Positions 16,180 to 24,785 of a stretch of 64,000 nt of DNA are shown here, in pieces. Source of the stretch: Streptomyces xanthochromogenes (GTDB lineage: Bacteria > Actinomycetota > Actinomycetes > Streptomycetales > Streptomycetaceae); the NCBI RefSeq assembly GCF_014650455.1, contig NZ_BMUZ01000011.1, forward strand, positions 62,001 to 126,000, in the 5' to 3' direction. Position 1 is the stretch's first letter, and each line of letters opens with the position of its first letter. The position numbers and the translations under genes are program-made. The notes under the pieces were generated by a model, which was not told where the DNA came from, did not search any database, and worked only from the letters and a program-made list of their open reading frames with translations.

Positions 16180-17745
16180 TCACCGCCGGTGCAGCGTCTC
16201 CAGTGCCTCCACGAGCACCTTGGGGTTGTGCCGGCCCTTGTAGACCGGCGGCGGCTGCCTGTCGAGGTGCAGGAGCCCGGCCACCGCCGTCCAGGCCGTG
16301 CGTACCGAGTACTCGACGGTGAACACCACGTCCTCGGGGACCTCGGCGTACTGGCCGATGAACGCCAGGTTGGTGGACCCGTCCGGGACGACCTCGGGGC
16401 GGTCGCCATGGCTGCGGACGAGGAACTGGCTGGTGATATACGGCATCAGGGCCGGGATCACGATCGAGTTCTCCAGGATCTGCGGGCCCTGCTCGAAGCG
16501 GAGGTGCTGGAGCACCTCGTCCAGGATTTCCGCGCCGGTGCACTGGGCCATCGGCTTCTTGACGAAGTCGCCCTCCTTGTCGGGGAAGAGGGCGTAGCCC
16601 CACCAGACGAAGGTGTCCTCGGGCTGCTCGCGGAAGTGCGGCTGGTGGTTGAGGACGATGGTCAGCAGCCAGTTGGAGTCCTTGAAGGTGATCAGGCCGC
16701 CCTTGCCCGCCTCGCTGCCGCTGAACTCCTCCATCAGCTTGAAGAAGGTGGGGTCCTTGGTGGTGACCGTGAACGACTCCCAGGTGGAGTCAGGTACGGA
16801 GGTGTCGAACACCGACGGGTTGCCCAGGCCGGGCCGCTTGGCGGCGAGGGTCTCCCACAGCTTCCAGGACCCGCTGGAGCCGGCGGTGTCGAGGACGGGG
16901 ACGGTGTCGGTGGACCCCAGGGTCGAGCCGGCCGTCATCGACCCGTTGGTGACCATGACGAGGTCGCCCGGGGCGAGTGCGATCTCCTCGCTCCTGCCAC
17001 CCCTGGTCCAGGTCAGCCCGGTGGCGGTGAGCGCGTCGCCCTCGGCCAGGCGCACATCGGTGACCCGGGTGTCGAGCTGCAGGGTCACACCCTGGTCGGT
17101 CAGCCACTTCAGCAGGGGCCGGACGATCGAGTCGAACTGGTTGAACCGGGTCCGGTAGATGCCGGACATGCTGTCGAACGTCTTGAAGAGGTGCACGAAG
17201 CGGTTCAGGTAGCGGCGGAACTCGATGGCGCTGTGCCACGGTTCGAAGGCGAACGTGGTGCACCACATCCACCAGAAGTTGGTGGTGAAGAACTCGGGGC
17301 TGAAGCAGTCCGTGATGCGCTTGCCGTCGAGCTGCCGCTCCGGGGTGGCCACACACTTGACCAGCTCCAGCCGGTCGCGCTCGGAGAACCCCATCGAGTG
17401 CGCGGCGATCACCTTGCCCGTCGCGTCGACCAGACGGGCGTGGTCGTCCCACGCGAAGTCGTCGTGGAAGGCGAAGGTGTCCTCGGTGACCGACTTCGAC
17501 GGGTCGTCGAGCGAGGGGATCGAGCTCAGCAGGTCGTAGGTGCAGTCGAAGTGCACCTCGAACATCCGGCCGCCGCGCATGGTGTACCCGGTCTCCGGCG
17601 AACCGGCCGCGTCGAGACTTCCGCCCTCACGGTCCTGTTCCTCCAGAAGAATGATGTCGGGCCCGGCGAACCCGCCGTCCCGGATCAGGAACGCCGCAGC
17701 CGCGAGCCCTGCGATTCCACTGCCCACCAGGTACGCCTTCGCCAC
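16180..17745 (-). CDS. ohyA: oleate hydratase (FAD-dependent, myosin-cross-reactive antigen family)
   Basis: A 521-residue flavoprotein. The N-terminal FAD motif is GSGIAGLAAAAFL; the diagnostic GYTMRGGRMFE with CTYDLLSSIPSL follows near residue 55, and the C-terminal half carries ENSIVIPALMPYI. The family adds water across the cis-9 double bond of unsaturated fatty acids to give 10-hydroxy acids, and FAD has a structural/catalytic role without net redox. GTG 17745 was chosen because GGAGGA lies 9 nt upstream; the upstream in-frame GTG abuts that site. Followed closely by a TetR gene. A role in detoxifying host or environmental unsaturated fatty acids is inferred. Confidence 0.9.
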   Translation of the reverse strand: MAKAYLVGSGIAGLAAAAFLIRDGGFAGPDIILLEEQDREGGSLDAAGSPETGYTMRGGRMFEVHFDCTYDLLSSIPSLDDPSKSVTEDTFAFHDDFAWDDHARLVDATGKVIAAHSMGFSERDRLELVKCVATPERQLDGKRITDCFSPEFFTTNFWWMWCTTFAFEPWHSAIEFRRYLNRFVHLFKTFDSMSGIYRTRFNQFDSIVRPLLKWLTDQGVTLQLDTRVTDVRLAEGDALTATGLTWTRGGRSEEIALAPGDLVMVTNGSMTAGSTLGSTDTVPVLDTAGSSGSWKLWETLAAKRPGLGNPSVFDTSVPDSTWESFTVTTKDPTFFKLMEEFSGSEAGKGGLITFKDSNWLLTIVLNHQPHFREQPEDTFVWWGYALFPDKEGDFVKKPMAQCTGAEILDEVLQHLRFEQGPQILENSIVIPALMPYITSQFLVRSHGDRPEVVPDGSTNLAFIGQYAEVPEDVVFTVEYSVRTAWTAVAGLLHLDRQPPPVYKGRHNPKVLVEALETLHRR

Positions 17746-17899
17746 GATCCGCACTCCTCCGCCAGGGCTTCGCCCCCCGGAACCGGGCTCTCGACGATAG
17801 GCGCCATGGGCGGAACGCGCCGTATGAGCGCGTGCATGCGGACCCGCACCCGGGTGGACTCCTCACCCCCCTGACGGCGTGCGGGCCCGTTCCGCCCGC

Positions 17900-18274
17900 T
17901 CAGATGCGCCAGCCCCGGATGCGGTCGGCGGCCTGGTAGACGTTCACCTTGCCCGCCTGTATGTCGCGTACGAGGTCGACCATCGCGCCGTACGGCGGGT
18001 CGATGCCCTCGCCCGAGGCGTACATGTAGGCGGCCGTCACCTGGCAGGCGAACAGGCTGTTGCGGTGCGGCAGCGGCTGCAGGCGGACCAGGGTGTCCAG
18101 CAGGGCCGCCGCACGCCAGGACGGTTCCGGGTCGGCGGTCGCGGGGCGGGGGATGCGGGTCTTGTGCCGGGCCACGGCCGCGACGAGAGCGGAGTAGTCG
18201 GCGACGCTGACGTCTTCGGGGACGGCCTGCTCCTGGACGTCCAGGAGCCACGGGACGTCGATGTAGAGGACCAT
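17900..18274 (-). CDS. Fic/Doc-like toxin of a type II toxin-antitoxin pair (degenerate motif)
   Basis: A 124-residue protein resembling the Streptomyces proteins annotated as Fic-family TA toxins: YIDVPWLLDVQ start, helical core, and PLPHRNSLFACQVTAAYMYASGE near residue 68. The canonical Fic loop HPFxxGNxR is not present; only PHRNSLFA resembles it, so AMPylating or kinase activity is doubtful. ATG overlaps the antitoxin stop (ATGA), the usual TA coupling. Confidence rests on the pairing plus size; the biochemical activity is unknown. Confidence 0.7.
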   Translation of the reverse strand: MVLYIDVPWLLDVQEQAVPEDVSVADYSALVAAVARHKTRIPRPATADPEPSWRAAALLDTLVRLQPLPHRNSLFACQVTAAYMYASGEGIDPPYGAMVDLVRDIQAGKVNVYQAADRIRGWRI

Positions 18275-18513
18275 CAGGCGGCGTCCGCCCCCTCGCGGCG
18301 GGAGCGTGGCGGCGCCTCGTCCGGGAAGGCCTCGTCGAACTCGGCGCGCTGCTGTTCGCCCCAGGACAGGGCGTACCGGACGAACTGGAGACGCTGCTGT
18401 TCGCGCAGCGGCAGATCGTGGACGTACTGCTTCAGCGACTTCCCGTCGGCGGCGGCTGCTGCCCGGACCGCTTCGAGTTCCTCGTCGGTGAAGGTGATGT
18501 TCAAGGACGGCAT
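18274..18513 (-). CDS. antitoxin, ribbon-helix-helix-like
   Basis: A 79-residue protein. The N-terminal strand LNITFTDEELEAVRAAAAADG fits a ribbon-helix-helix DNA-binding fold, and the charged C-terminal half (REQQRLQFVRYAL, EFDEAFPDEA) would embrace the toxin. It is upstream of and overlaps the toxin gene. ATG 18513 sits just behind two TGGTACC boxes that look like its operator. An earlier in-frame start at 18699 is rejected because the extension is low-quality coding. Confidence 0.72.
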   Translation of the reverse strand: MPSLNITFTDEELEAVRAAAAADGKSLKQYVHDLPLREQQRLQFVRYALSWGEQQRAEFDEAFPDEAPPRSRREGADAA

Positions 18514-18520
18514 GACGCCA

Positions 18521-18539
18521 TGGTACCTACTTGGTACCT
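18521..18539 (-). promoter_or_regulatory. candidate antitoxin operator: two TGGTACCT boxes one helical turn apart
   Basis: TGGTACCT at 18521-18528 and again at 18532-18539; each contains palindromic GGTACC and their spacing is 11 bp, so both lie on the same face of the helix. They sit 8 nt upstream of the antitoxin ATG, as expected for autorepression by a ribbon-helix-helix dimer pair. Confidence 0.6.
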
Positions 18540-18766
18540 GCACGGCCAGCGGCCGCGGGCAGCCCTCTCCGGTCGCGCGGGAACGTAACGCGAGCATGGA
18601 GCGCTTCCGAACGAAACGGTTGATTCCGGACGGTTTGCTGCGGTGGTGTTTCGGCCTCGTGGCAGCACCGGCCACATCCTGGCGCCGAACGCCGGACACG
18701 GACCAAAGTGATCACACCGCACCCCGGTAACTCACGTTCCGTTTCCCCCAGAAGGCTCCACGGCAC

Positions 18767-18850
18767 ATGTCCACCTCCCTCCGCTCCCGCGCCCCGGCGG
18801 CGCACTCCTCTCGTCCGGTGAGGAGGTGGCGGGCATGCTGCGCCATGTGA
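18767..18850 (+). CDS. short leader ORF (27 aa) with Cys-Cys, upstream of ABC operon
   Basis: ATG 18767 with AGAAGG about 10 nt upstream opens a 27-codon ORF starting MSTSLRSRAP and ending RRWRACCAM. It is in a different frame from the permease and overlaps its start by 16 nt. Adjacent Cys codons near the end, plus the overlap with the next start, resemble cysteine-responsive leader peptides known in actinobacterial sulfur genes. No protein function is expected. Regulation of the transporter by cysteine or sulfur supply is inference. Confidence 0.4.
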   Translation: MSTSLRSRAPAAHSSRPVRRWRACCAM

Positions 18851-19818
18851 CCCGCAAGGCGGCCGGCTGGCTCCTGATGATCGCGGTCGCGACCAACGCG
18901 ACCTATTTCCTTGCCAGTTGGTTCCTCGACCCCCGGTCCAACTACCAGGGCCTGCGGCCCGTGCGCAGCGAGGCGCAGATAGACGTGGCGCTCGCGCCGT
19001 ACAACCTCGACCCGCGCGTGCCGCTGGTGGACCGCTGGTGGGACTGGCTCACCTCGGTGGTCCTGCGGTTCGACTGGGGCAAGTCCCCCACCGGTGTCTC
19101 CGTGAACGGGGAGATCGGCTACCGGTCCCTGGTCAGCGCCGAGCTGGTCGTCCTCGCCACGGTCCTGTCCGTCGTGGTCGGCGTCGCACTCGGCGTCCAC
19201 ACCGCGTCCCGGCAGTACGGCTGGGCCGACCGCGTCTCGCAGGCCGTGTCCATCGTCGTGTTCAACATCCCGACCTCCGTCGCCGCGCTCGCCGTGGTCT
19301 TCGTCGCCATCTGGCTGAACCAGCACGCGGGGCTGCACTTCCTGTACGTGGCCGGCGAGAACTCCCCCGATGTGCACGGCCTGTTGCCGACGATCGGCGA
19401 CCGCCTGCTGCACCTGATCCTGCCCACGCTCACGCTGACCCTGATGGGATACGTCGGCTATCACCTCACGCAGCGCTCGCTGCTGCTCGACACCATCAAC
19501 GCCGACTTCGTCCGCACCGCACAGGCCACCGGGCTCACCCGGGCCCAGGCGATCCGCCGGCACGCCCTGCGCACGGCACTCATCCCGACGGCGACGTCCG
19601 TGGCGTTCAGTGTGCCCGCCATCTTCACCGGCGCCATCATCACGGAGACCATCTTCGGCTGGAACGGCATGGGCCGCTATTTCGTGCAGACCATCAGCAA
19701 GAACGACGTGCACGGCACGGTCGCGACGGCCGCCTTCGCCGCGGCCCTGACCGCGATAGGCGCGATCCTCGCGGACATCGCCACGGTCTTCCTCGACCCC
19801 CGGGTGCGGGTGAGTTGA
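18835..19818 (+). CDS. peptide ABC transporter permease (DppB/OppB-like)
   Basis: A 327-residue inner-membrane permease with six predicted helices, a large extracytoplasmic loop after helix 1, and the ABC contact motif around NADFVRTAQATGLTRAQAIRRHALRTALIP. ATG 18835 was chosen because GAGGAGG (18820-18826) lies 8 nt upstream. First gene of a four-gene operon encoding permease, permease, fused ATPases and lipoprotein. It would form a heterodimer with the next permease and move oligopeptides or related solutes inward. Confidence 0.88.
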   Translation: MLRHVTRKAAGWLLMIAVATNATYFLASWFLDPRSNYQGLRPVRSEAQIDVALAPYNLDPRVPLVDRWWDWLTSVVLRFDWGKSPTGVSVNGEIGYRSLVSAELVVLATVLSVVVGVALGVHTASRQYGWADRVSQAVSIVVFNIPTSVAALAVVFVAIWLNQHAGLHFLYVAGENSPDVHGLLPTIGDRLLHLILPTLTLTLMGYVGYHLTQRSLLLDTINADFVRTAQATGLTRAQAIRRHALRTALIPTATSVAFSVPAIFTGAIITETIFGWNGMGRYFVQTISKNDVHGTVATAAFAAALTAIGAILADIATVFLDPRVRVS

Positions 19819-19819
19819 C

Positions 19820-20776
19820 GTGACATCAGATCTGGCGACCGGCGCCCCCACCCCCTCTCCTCTGGGCCAGGTGCCCGAGGCCGCACTGCTCCCCATACCG
19901 CGCGACAAGCGGCGCCTCGGCCTCGGCCGGCTCTATCTCCGGCGGTTCCTGCGCAACCGCCTGGCCGTCGTGGGAGTGGCGATCTTCCTGCTGCTCGTGC
20001 TGTTCAGCGCGTTCGGCGATGTGTTCACCGGCTACAGCTACTCCGACGCCGACTTCGCCGCGCTCACCCAACCCCCCAGCTCGGCCCACTGGTTCGGCAC
20101 CAACCAGGGCGGCAACGACATCTACGCCTCGGCCGTGCACGGGCTCCAGCGATCGCTGGCGATCGCGCTGAGCGTCTCCGTCCTGACCCTCGTCCTGGCG
20201 GCGGTCATCGGCTCGGGCGCCGCGTACTTCGGCGGCCGGGTCGAGAAGGCGACCCTCGCGGTCATCCACTTCCTCCTGATCGTCCCCTCGTTCCTCATTC
20301 TCGCCCTGGTCTCCCACCGCCTGGCAGGTGACTGGCGGGTCCTCATCGTGGTGCTCACCGCATTCGGCTGGATGTCCACGGCCCGGGTGATCTGGTCGGT
20401 GTCGACGTCGCTGCGCGAACGCGACTACGTGACCGCGGCCGAGTTCATGGGCGTACGCCCGCTGCGCATCATCGTGCGCCACATCATTCCGAACCTCGGA
20501 TCGCTCCTGATCGTGAACCTGACGCTGGGCGTGGTCGCGACCGTGCTGAGCGAAACGGCGCTGTCGTTCCTCGGGTTCGGCGTGCAGACCCCGGACGTGT
20601 CGCTCGGCACCATGCTCGCCGACGGCGCGGGGACGGTCACCAGCGCGCCCTGGCTGTTCGCCTTCCCCGCGGGTCTGGTCGTGCTGCTCACCGTGTCGAT
20701 GACGTTCATCGGCGACGGGCTGCGCGACGCCCTCGACCCCACGTCCGTGACCGGCGCGGCAGGAGGCCGACGATGA
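19820..20776 (+). CDS. peptide ABC transporter permease (DppC/OppC-like)
   Basis: A 318-residue permease. It has an N-terminal cytoplasmic stretch, TM1 at VVGVAIFLLLVLFSAF, and a periplasmic loop containing HWFGTNQGGNDIYA, the DppC-type signature. The coupling motif is REREYV-like (RERDYVTAAEFMGVRPLRIIVRHIIPN). GTG start 1 nt after the DppB-like stop; its stop overlaps the ATPase start by 4 nt. Partner of the upstream permease. Confidence 0.88.
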   Translation: MTSDLATGAPTPSPLGQVPEAALLPIPRDKRRLGLGRLYLRRFLRNRLAVVGVAIFLLLVLFSAFGDVFTGYSYSDADFAALTQPPSSAHWFGTNQGGNDIYASAVHGLQRSLAIALSVSVLTLVLAAVIGSGAAYFGGRVEKATLAVIHFLLIVPSFLILALVSHRLAGDWRVLIVVLTAFGWMSTARVIWSVSTSLRERDYVTAAEFMGVRPLRIIVRHIIPNLGSLLIVNLTLGVVATVLSETALSFLGFGVQTPDVSLGTMLADGAGTVTSAPWLFAFPAGLVVLLTVSMTFIGDGLRDALDPTSVTGAAGGRR

Positions 20777-22857
20777 CCCTCACGACCACTCTCACCGACC
20801 CGGCGGCCCCCGCCGACGCCACCCCCGTCCTGTCCGTACGGGACCTGTGGATCTCCTTCCCTTCCGAGGCGGGCCCCGTCGAGGCGGTGCGCGGAGTCGG
20901 CTTCGACCTGCAACCCGGGCGGACCCTCGGCATCGTCGGCGAGTCCGGCTCGGGAAAGTCGGCCACGGCCATGGGCATCATGGGCCTGCTGCCGCCGTCC
21001 GCCACGGTGAGCGGCGAGGTGCTGCTCGGCGGACGCGACCTGGTCGGCCTCGGCGACAAGGAGCTGTCCGGCGTACGGGGCAACGGCATCGGCATGGTCT
21101 TCCAGGACCCGCTCTCCGCGCTCACCCCGATCTACTCGGTGGGCCGGCTGCTCCGCGACGCCCTGCGGGTCCATCAGGACCTGACGAAGCAGGCGGCCTG
21201 GGAACAGGCCGTCGAACTGCTCGACCTCGTCGGCATCCCCGATCCGCGCGAGCGGGCCAAGTCCTTCCCGCACGAGTTCTCCGGCGGCATGCGCCAGCGG
21301 GTCGTCATCGCGATGGCGATCGCCAACAAGCCGTCCGTGCTCGTGGCCGACGAGCCCACCACCGCGCTCGACGTCACCGTGCAGGCGCAGATCCTCGACG
21401 TGCTGCGCCTCGCACAGCGGGAGACGGGCGCGGGCCTGGTCCTCATCACCCACGACCTGGGGGTGGTCGCCGGGTACGCCGACGACGTCGCCGTCATGTA
21501 CGCGGGCCGCTTCGTGGAGCGCGCGGGCGTCGACCAGTTGTTCCGCCGCCCCACGATGCCGTACACCGCGCGGCTGCTCGCCGCCGTCCCGACGGTGGAC
21601 AGCGGTGTGCACCGCCCGCTCGTCGCGATCGGCGGGGAGCCGCCCACCCCGGCGGACCTCCCGGCGGGCTGCCCCTTCGCGAGCCGCTGCGCCGTCGCCC
21701 TCGACGCCTGCCGTGCCGAGGAACCCGCCCTGCGCGAGGTCACCGGGCACGGACACGTGGCCTGCCTGCGCGCGGACGAGGTGGCCGACGGCACGCTCGA
21801 CCCCGCCGGGCCGGAGGGCGCCGCCGACGAGCACCCGGGGCCGGTGCGTACCGGAGCCGGGGAAGTCGTGCTGCGCGTCGAGGACCTCGTGAAGACCTTC
21901 CCCATCACCAAGGGGGCTCTTCTCAAGCGCCGCGTCGGCACGCTGCACGCCGTGAACGGGGTCGGCTTCGAACTGCGCGCGGGCGAGACCCTCGGCCTGG
22001 TGGGCGAATCGGGCAGCGGCAAGACCACGACGCTGCTCGAAGTGCTGCGGCTCAGGCGGCCCGAAGGCGGCCGGATCGAGATCGCCGGCACCGAGGTGGG
22101 TACCGCCCGATCCGCTGCCGATGTGCGGGAGTTGCGGCAGAACGTACAGATCGTCATGCAGGACCCGCTGGGCGCGCTCGACCCGCGGCTCCCCGTCTTC
22201 CAACTGCTCGCCGAACCGCTGCAGGCCATCGGCCGGGACCGGGACGCGATCCGCACACGCGTCCACGAGTTGCTGACGCTGGTCGGCCTCGACGCCTCCG
22301 TGGGCGACCGCTTCCCTGCCACCCTGTCCGGCGGGCAGCGCCAACGCGTGGGCATCGCACGGGCGTTGGCGACCGAGCCCAAGCTCCTCGCACTCGACGA
22401 ACCCCTCTCGGCCCTGGACGTGTCGGTGCAGGCCGGGGTGATCAACCTGCTGGCCCGCCTCAAGCGCGAACTCGGCCTCGCCTACCTGGTGGTGGCCCAC
22501 GACCTGGCCGTCGTGCGGTACATCTCGGACCGCATCGCGGTGATGTACCTGGGCCACATCGTCGAGACCGGCGACACCGAGGCGATCTTCGCCGACCCGA
22601 AGCACCCGTACACCCGGGCCCTGCTCTCGGCGATCCCGGTGCCTGACCCGCAGCGCGAGCGCACCCGTGAACGGACCGTGCTGCGCGGGGAGTTGCCGAG
22701 TGCCGCCCGGCTGCCCGCGGGCTGTGTCTTCGTCGACCGCTGCCCCCTGTACCGCCTGGCCGGCGAGGACGTACGGCTGCGCTGTCGCACCGAGCGCCCC
22801 GCGCCGAGCGTCGTGGCCGGACAGCCCGGCCACGCGTACGCCTGTCACGCGGCCTGA
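20773..22857 (+). CDS. fused dual ABC ATPase (DppD-DppF type)
   Basis: A 694-residue protein with two complete ATP-binding cassettes. The first has GESGSGKS, SGGMRQRVVIA and VADEPTTALD; the second has GESGSGKT, SGGQRQRVGIA and ALDEPLSALD. Each cassette ends in the oligopeptide-transporter C-terminal Cys-containing tail (CPFASRC near residue 300 and CVFVDRC near 658) that can hold an iron-sulfur cluster in some homologues. Fusion of the two ATPases into one chain is common in actinobacteria. Cytoplasmic motor for the two permeases. Confidence 0.9.
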   Translation: MTLTTTLTDPAAPADATPVLSVRDLWISFPSEAGPVEAVRGVGFDLQPGRTLGIVGESGSGKSATAMGIMGLLPPSATVSGEVLLGGRDLVGLGDKELSGVRGNGIGMVFQDPLSALTPIYSVGRLLRDALRVHQDLTKQAAWEQAVELLDLVGIPDPRERAKSFPHEFSGGMRQRVVIAMAIANKPSVLVADEPTTALDVTVQAQILDVLRLAQRETGAGLVLITHDLGVVAGYADDVAVMYAGRFVERAGVDQLFRRPTMPYTARLLAAVPTVDSGVHRPLVAIGGEPPTPADLPAGCPFASRCAVALDACRAEEPALREVTGHGHVACLRADEVADGTLDPAGPEGAADEHPGPVRTGAGEVVLRVEDLVKTFPITKGALLKRRVGTLHAVNGVGFELRAGETLGLVGESGSGKTTTLLEVLRLRRPEGGRIEIAGTEVGTARSAADVRELRQNVQIVMQDPLGALDPRLPVFQLLAEPLQAIGRDRDAIRTRVHELLTLVGLDASVGDRFPATLSGGQRQRVGIARALATEPKLLALDEPLSALDVSVQAGVINLLARLKRELGLAYLVVAHDLAVVRYISDRIAVMYLGHIVETGDTEAIFADPKHPYTRALLSAIPVPDPQRERTRERTVLRGELPSAARLPAGCVFVDRCPLYRLAGEDVRLRCRTERPAPSVVAGQPGHAYACHAA

Positions 22858-22954
22858 GCCCGAGCCGCCCCGGACTCCCGGGCCCCTCCTGCTGAAGCGC
22901 GCCCGTCGCGCCCCCGAACCGAACCGTCATCCGACCCGGAGGAACCACCCCGTC

Positions 22955-24637
22955 ATGCGTTCAAGACTGGCCCTGCCCATCGCTCTCATCACCGCCGTAT
23001 CCGTCGCAGCCACCGCGTGCCAGTCCTCCTCCGGGAAGAGCTCGTCGGACGCGGCCGCCAAGGACGCCCCCAAGGCGGCCTCGTCGGTCGCCGACTACAA
23101 CCCGCAGCCGTACGACAACATCAAGGACGGCGGCACCTACACGACCGCCGGCACCTTCGACGACCAGGGCAACCCGTTCAACGTGAACGCGACGCTCACC
23201 GCGACGCGGGTGTGGTCCTGGTACAACGCCGATGCCATCACCTACTCGCCGACGGGCGAGGTGCAGTACAACCCGGACTACTACAGCGATGTGAAGGTCT
23301 CCGTCGAGGGCAGCCACCAGAAGGTCGTCCTGACCATCAACCCGAAGGCCGTCTTCAACGACGGCACCCCGATCGACTGGACCGCCATTGAGGCCACCTG
23401 GAAGGCCAACAACGGTTCCGACAAGGCCTATTCGGCGTCCACGACGGCCGGTTACGACGGGATCACCTCGGTCGAGAAGGGCGTCGACGCCAAGCAGGCC
23501 GTCCTCACCTTCAAGGGCGTGGACGCCTCCTGGTCCAGCCTGTTCACCACCTTCCTGCACCCCAAGGCCGCCACCGTCGACAACTTCAACCAGGCGTACG
23601 TCAAGAGGGCCCACCCCGAGTGGGGCGCGGGCCCGTACACGGTCGGCTCCTGGGACGAGCACTCGGGCAACATCACCTTCGTGCGCAACCCGAAGTGGTG
23701 GGGCAAGAAGGGCAAGCTCGACAAGCGCGTGTACGTCAACCTGGAGTCGGCGGCCGCGGTCAACGCATTCAAGAACGGCCAGCTCGACTACACGTCCGCC
23801 GTGGACGCGGAGAGCCTCAAGCAGATCAAGGGCCTGGCCGGCACGGAGATCCGCAGCGGCGGCAGCCCCTTCGAGTACTCGCTGAACTTCAACACCAAGT
23901 CTCCGATCCTGTCGGAGAAGGCGGTCCGCCAGGCCATTCAGGAGAGCGTCGACCGCCCCCAGATCGCGAAGATCCAGTTCCAGGGCCTGGACTACAAGGA
24001 GCCGCTGCCGGGTTCCGCCGTGCTGCACAGCTTCCAGAAGGGGTACCAGGACAACGTCTCGGCGGTGCTGAAGTACGCGCCGGACGAGGCCAGGAAGACG
24101 CTGGACGCGGCGGGCTGGAAGCCGGGAAGCGACGGCGTGCGCGTGAAGGACGGCAAAAGGCTGGAGGTCGGTTACACGCTGCTCGGCGACGACGCGCTGG
24201 GCAAGGCGACGGCCGGCGCGCTGACCGCGATGCTGAAGCAGATCGGCGTCCGCCTCGTCATCAAGAAGGCCGACGACGCGGACTTCTCCAAGATCCTCAG
24301 CGAGCGCAACTTCGACCTCTTCCTGTCGGGCAACCGCTCCATGGACCCGTTCGCCGCCCGCTACCTGTGCGACTTCTACTGCTCGGACCACGACTCCAAC
24401 ATCACCGGCTCGGGCACGCCGGAGCTGAACAAGGAGATCACCGCGACCACCGAGACAGCCGACCTCGACGCGCAGAACGCGGCGGTCAACAAGGTCGAGC
24501 AGCAGGCGCTCCAGGAGTACGCCTTCCTGCCACTGTTCAGCGGCCCTTCGACGTACGGCGTGAAGAAGGGCCTGGCCAACGTGGGCGCGACCATCTTCTA
24601 CAGCCCCCTCCCGGAGACGATCGGCTGGCAGAAGTAA
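22955..24637 (+). CDS. peptide-binding lipoprotein (SBP family 5)
   Basis: A 560-residue extracellular solute-binding protein. Signal peptide with lipobox-like ATAC before Cys22, then a Ser/Lys-rich linker and the family 5 fold (GGTYTTAGTF, NPKAVFNDGTPIDWTA near residue 130, DEARKTLDAAGWKPG). GGAGGAA lies 10 nt before ATG. It delivers substrate to the permease pair encoded upstream. Ligand class within family 5 (peptides, nickel, opines, siderophores) cannot be fixed; the Cys-Cys leader ahead of the operon hints at a sulfur-containing ligand. Confidence 0.9.
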   Translation: MRSRLALPIALITAVSVAATACQSSSGKSSSDAAAKDAPKAASSVADYNPQPYDNIKDGGTYTTAGTFDDQGNPFNVNATLTATRVWSWYNADAITYSPTGEVQYNPDYYSDVKVSVEGSHQKVVLTINPKAVFNDGTPIDWTAIEATWKANNGSDKAYSASTTAGYDGITSVEKGVDAKQAVLTFKGVDASWSSLFTTFLHPKAATVDNFNQAYVKRAHPEWGAGPYTVGSWDEHSGNITFVRNPKWWGKKGKLDKRVYVNLESAAAVNAFKNGQLDYTSAVDAESLKQIKGLAGTEIRSGGSPFEYSLNFNTKSPILSEKAVRQAIQESVDRPQIAKIQFQGLDYKEPLPGSAVLHSFQKGYQDNVSAVLKYAPDEARKTLDAAGWKPGSDGVRVKDGKRLEVGYTLLGDDALGKATAGALTAMLKQIGVRLVIKKADDADFSKILSERNFDLFLSGNRSMDPFAARYLCDFYCSDHDSNITGSGTPELNKEITATTETADLDAQNAAVNKVEQQALQEYAFLPLFSGPSTYGVKKGLANVGATIFYSPLPETIGWQK

Positions 24638-24652
24638 CGCACGCGGCCGGCG

Positions 24653-24693
24653 CCCCGGATCAGATCTGATGGTTCGTCAGGTCCGATCCGGGG
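24653..24693 (+). terminator. terminator after ABC operon
   Basis: CCCCGGATC (24653-24661) pairs perfectly with GATCCGGGG (24685-24693), and CTGA/TCAG adds an inner stem. It starts 15 nt after the binding-protein stop. Confidence 0.7.
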
Positions 24694-24756
24694 CGGTCGC
24701 GGCCGTACGGACCTGCTCGGCGGACCGATCTCTCCTGAAGGGGCCCCGCGCCGAGC

Positions 24757-24773
24757 CTCAACAGGCTGTTGAG
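24757..24773. promoter_or_regulatory. perfect 17-bp palindrome upstream of GNAT gene
   Basis: CTCAACAG-G-CTGTTGAG, followed at once by ATACTT and, 12 nt after its end, the ATG at 24786. Its position over the promoter suggests an operator for a dimeric regulator (MarR- or GntR-size site). No regulator gene is adjacent. Confidence 0.5.
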
Positions 24774-24785
24774 ATACTTCCGGCC

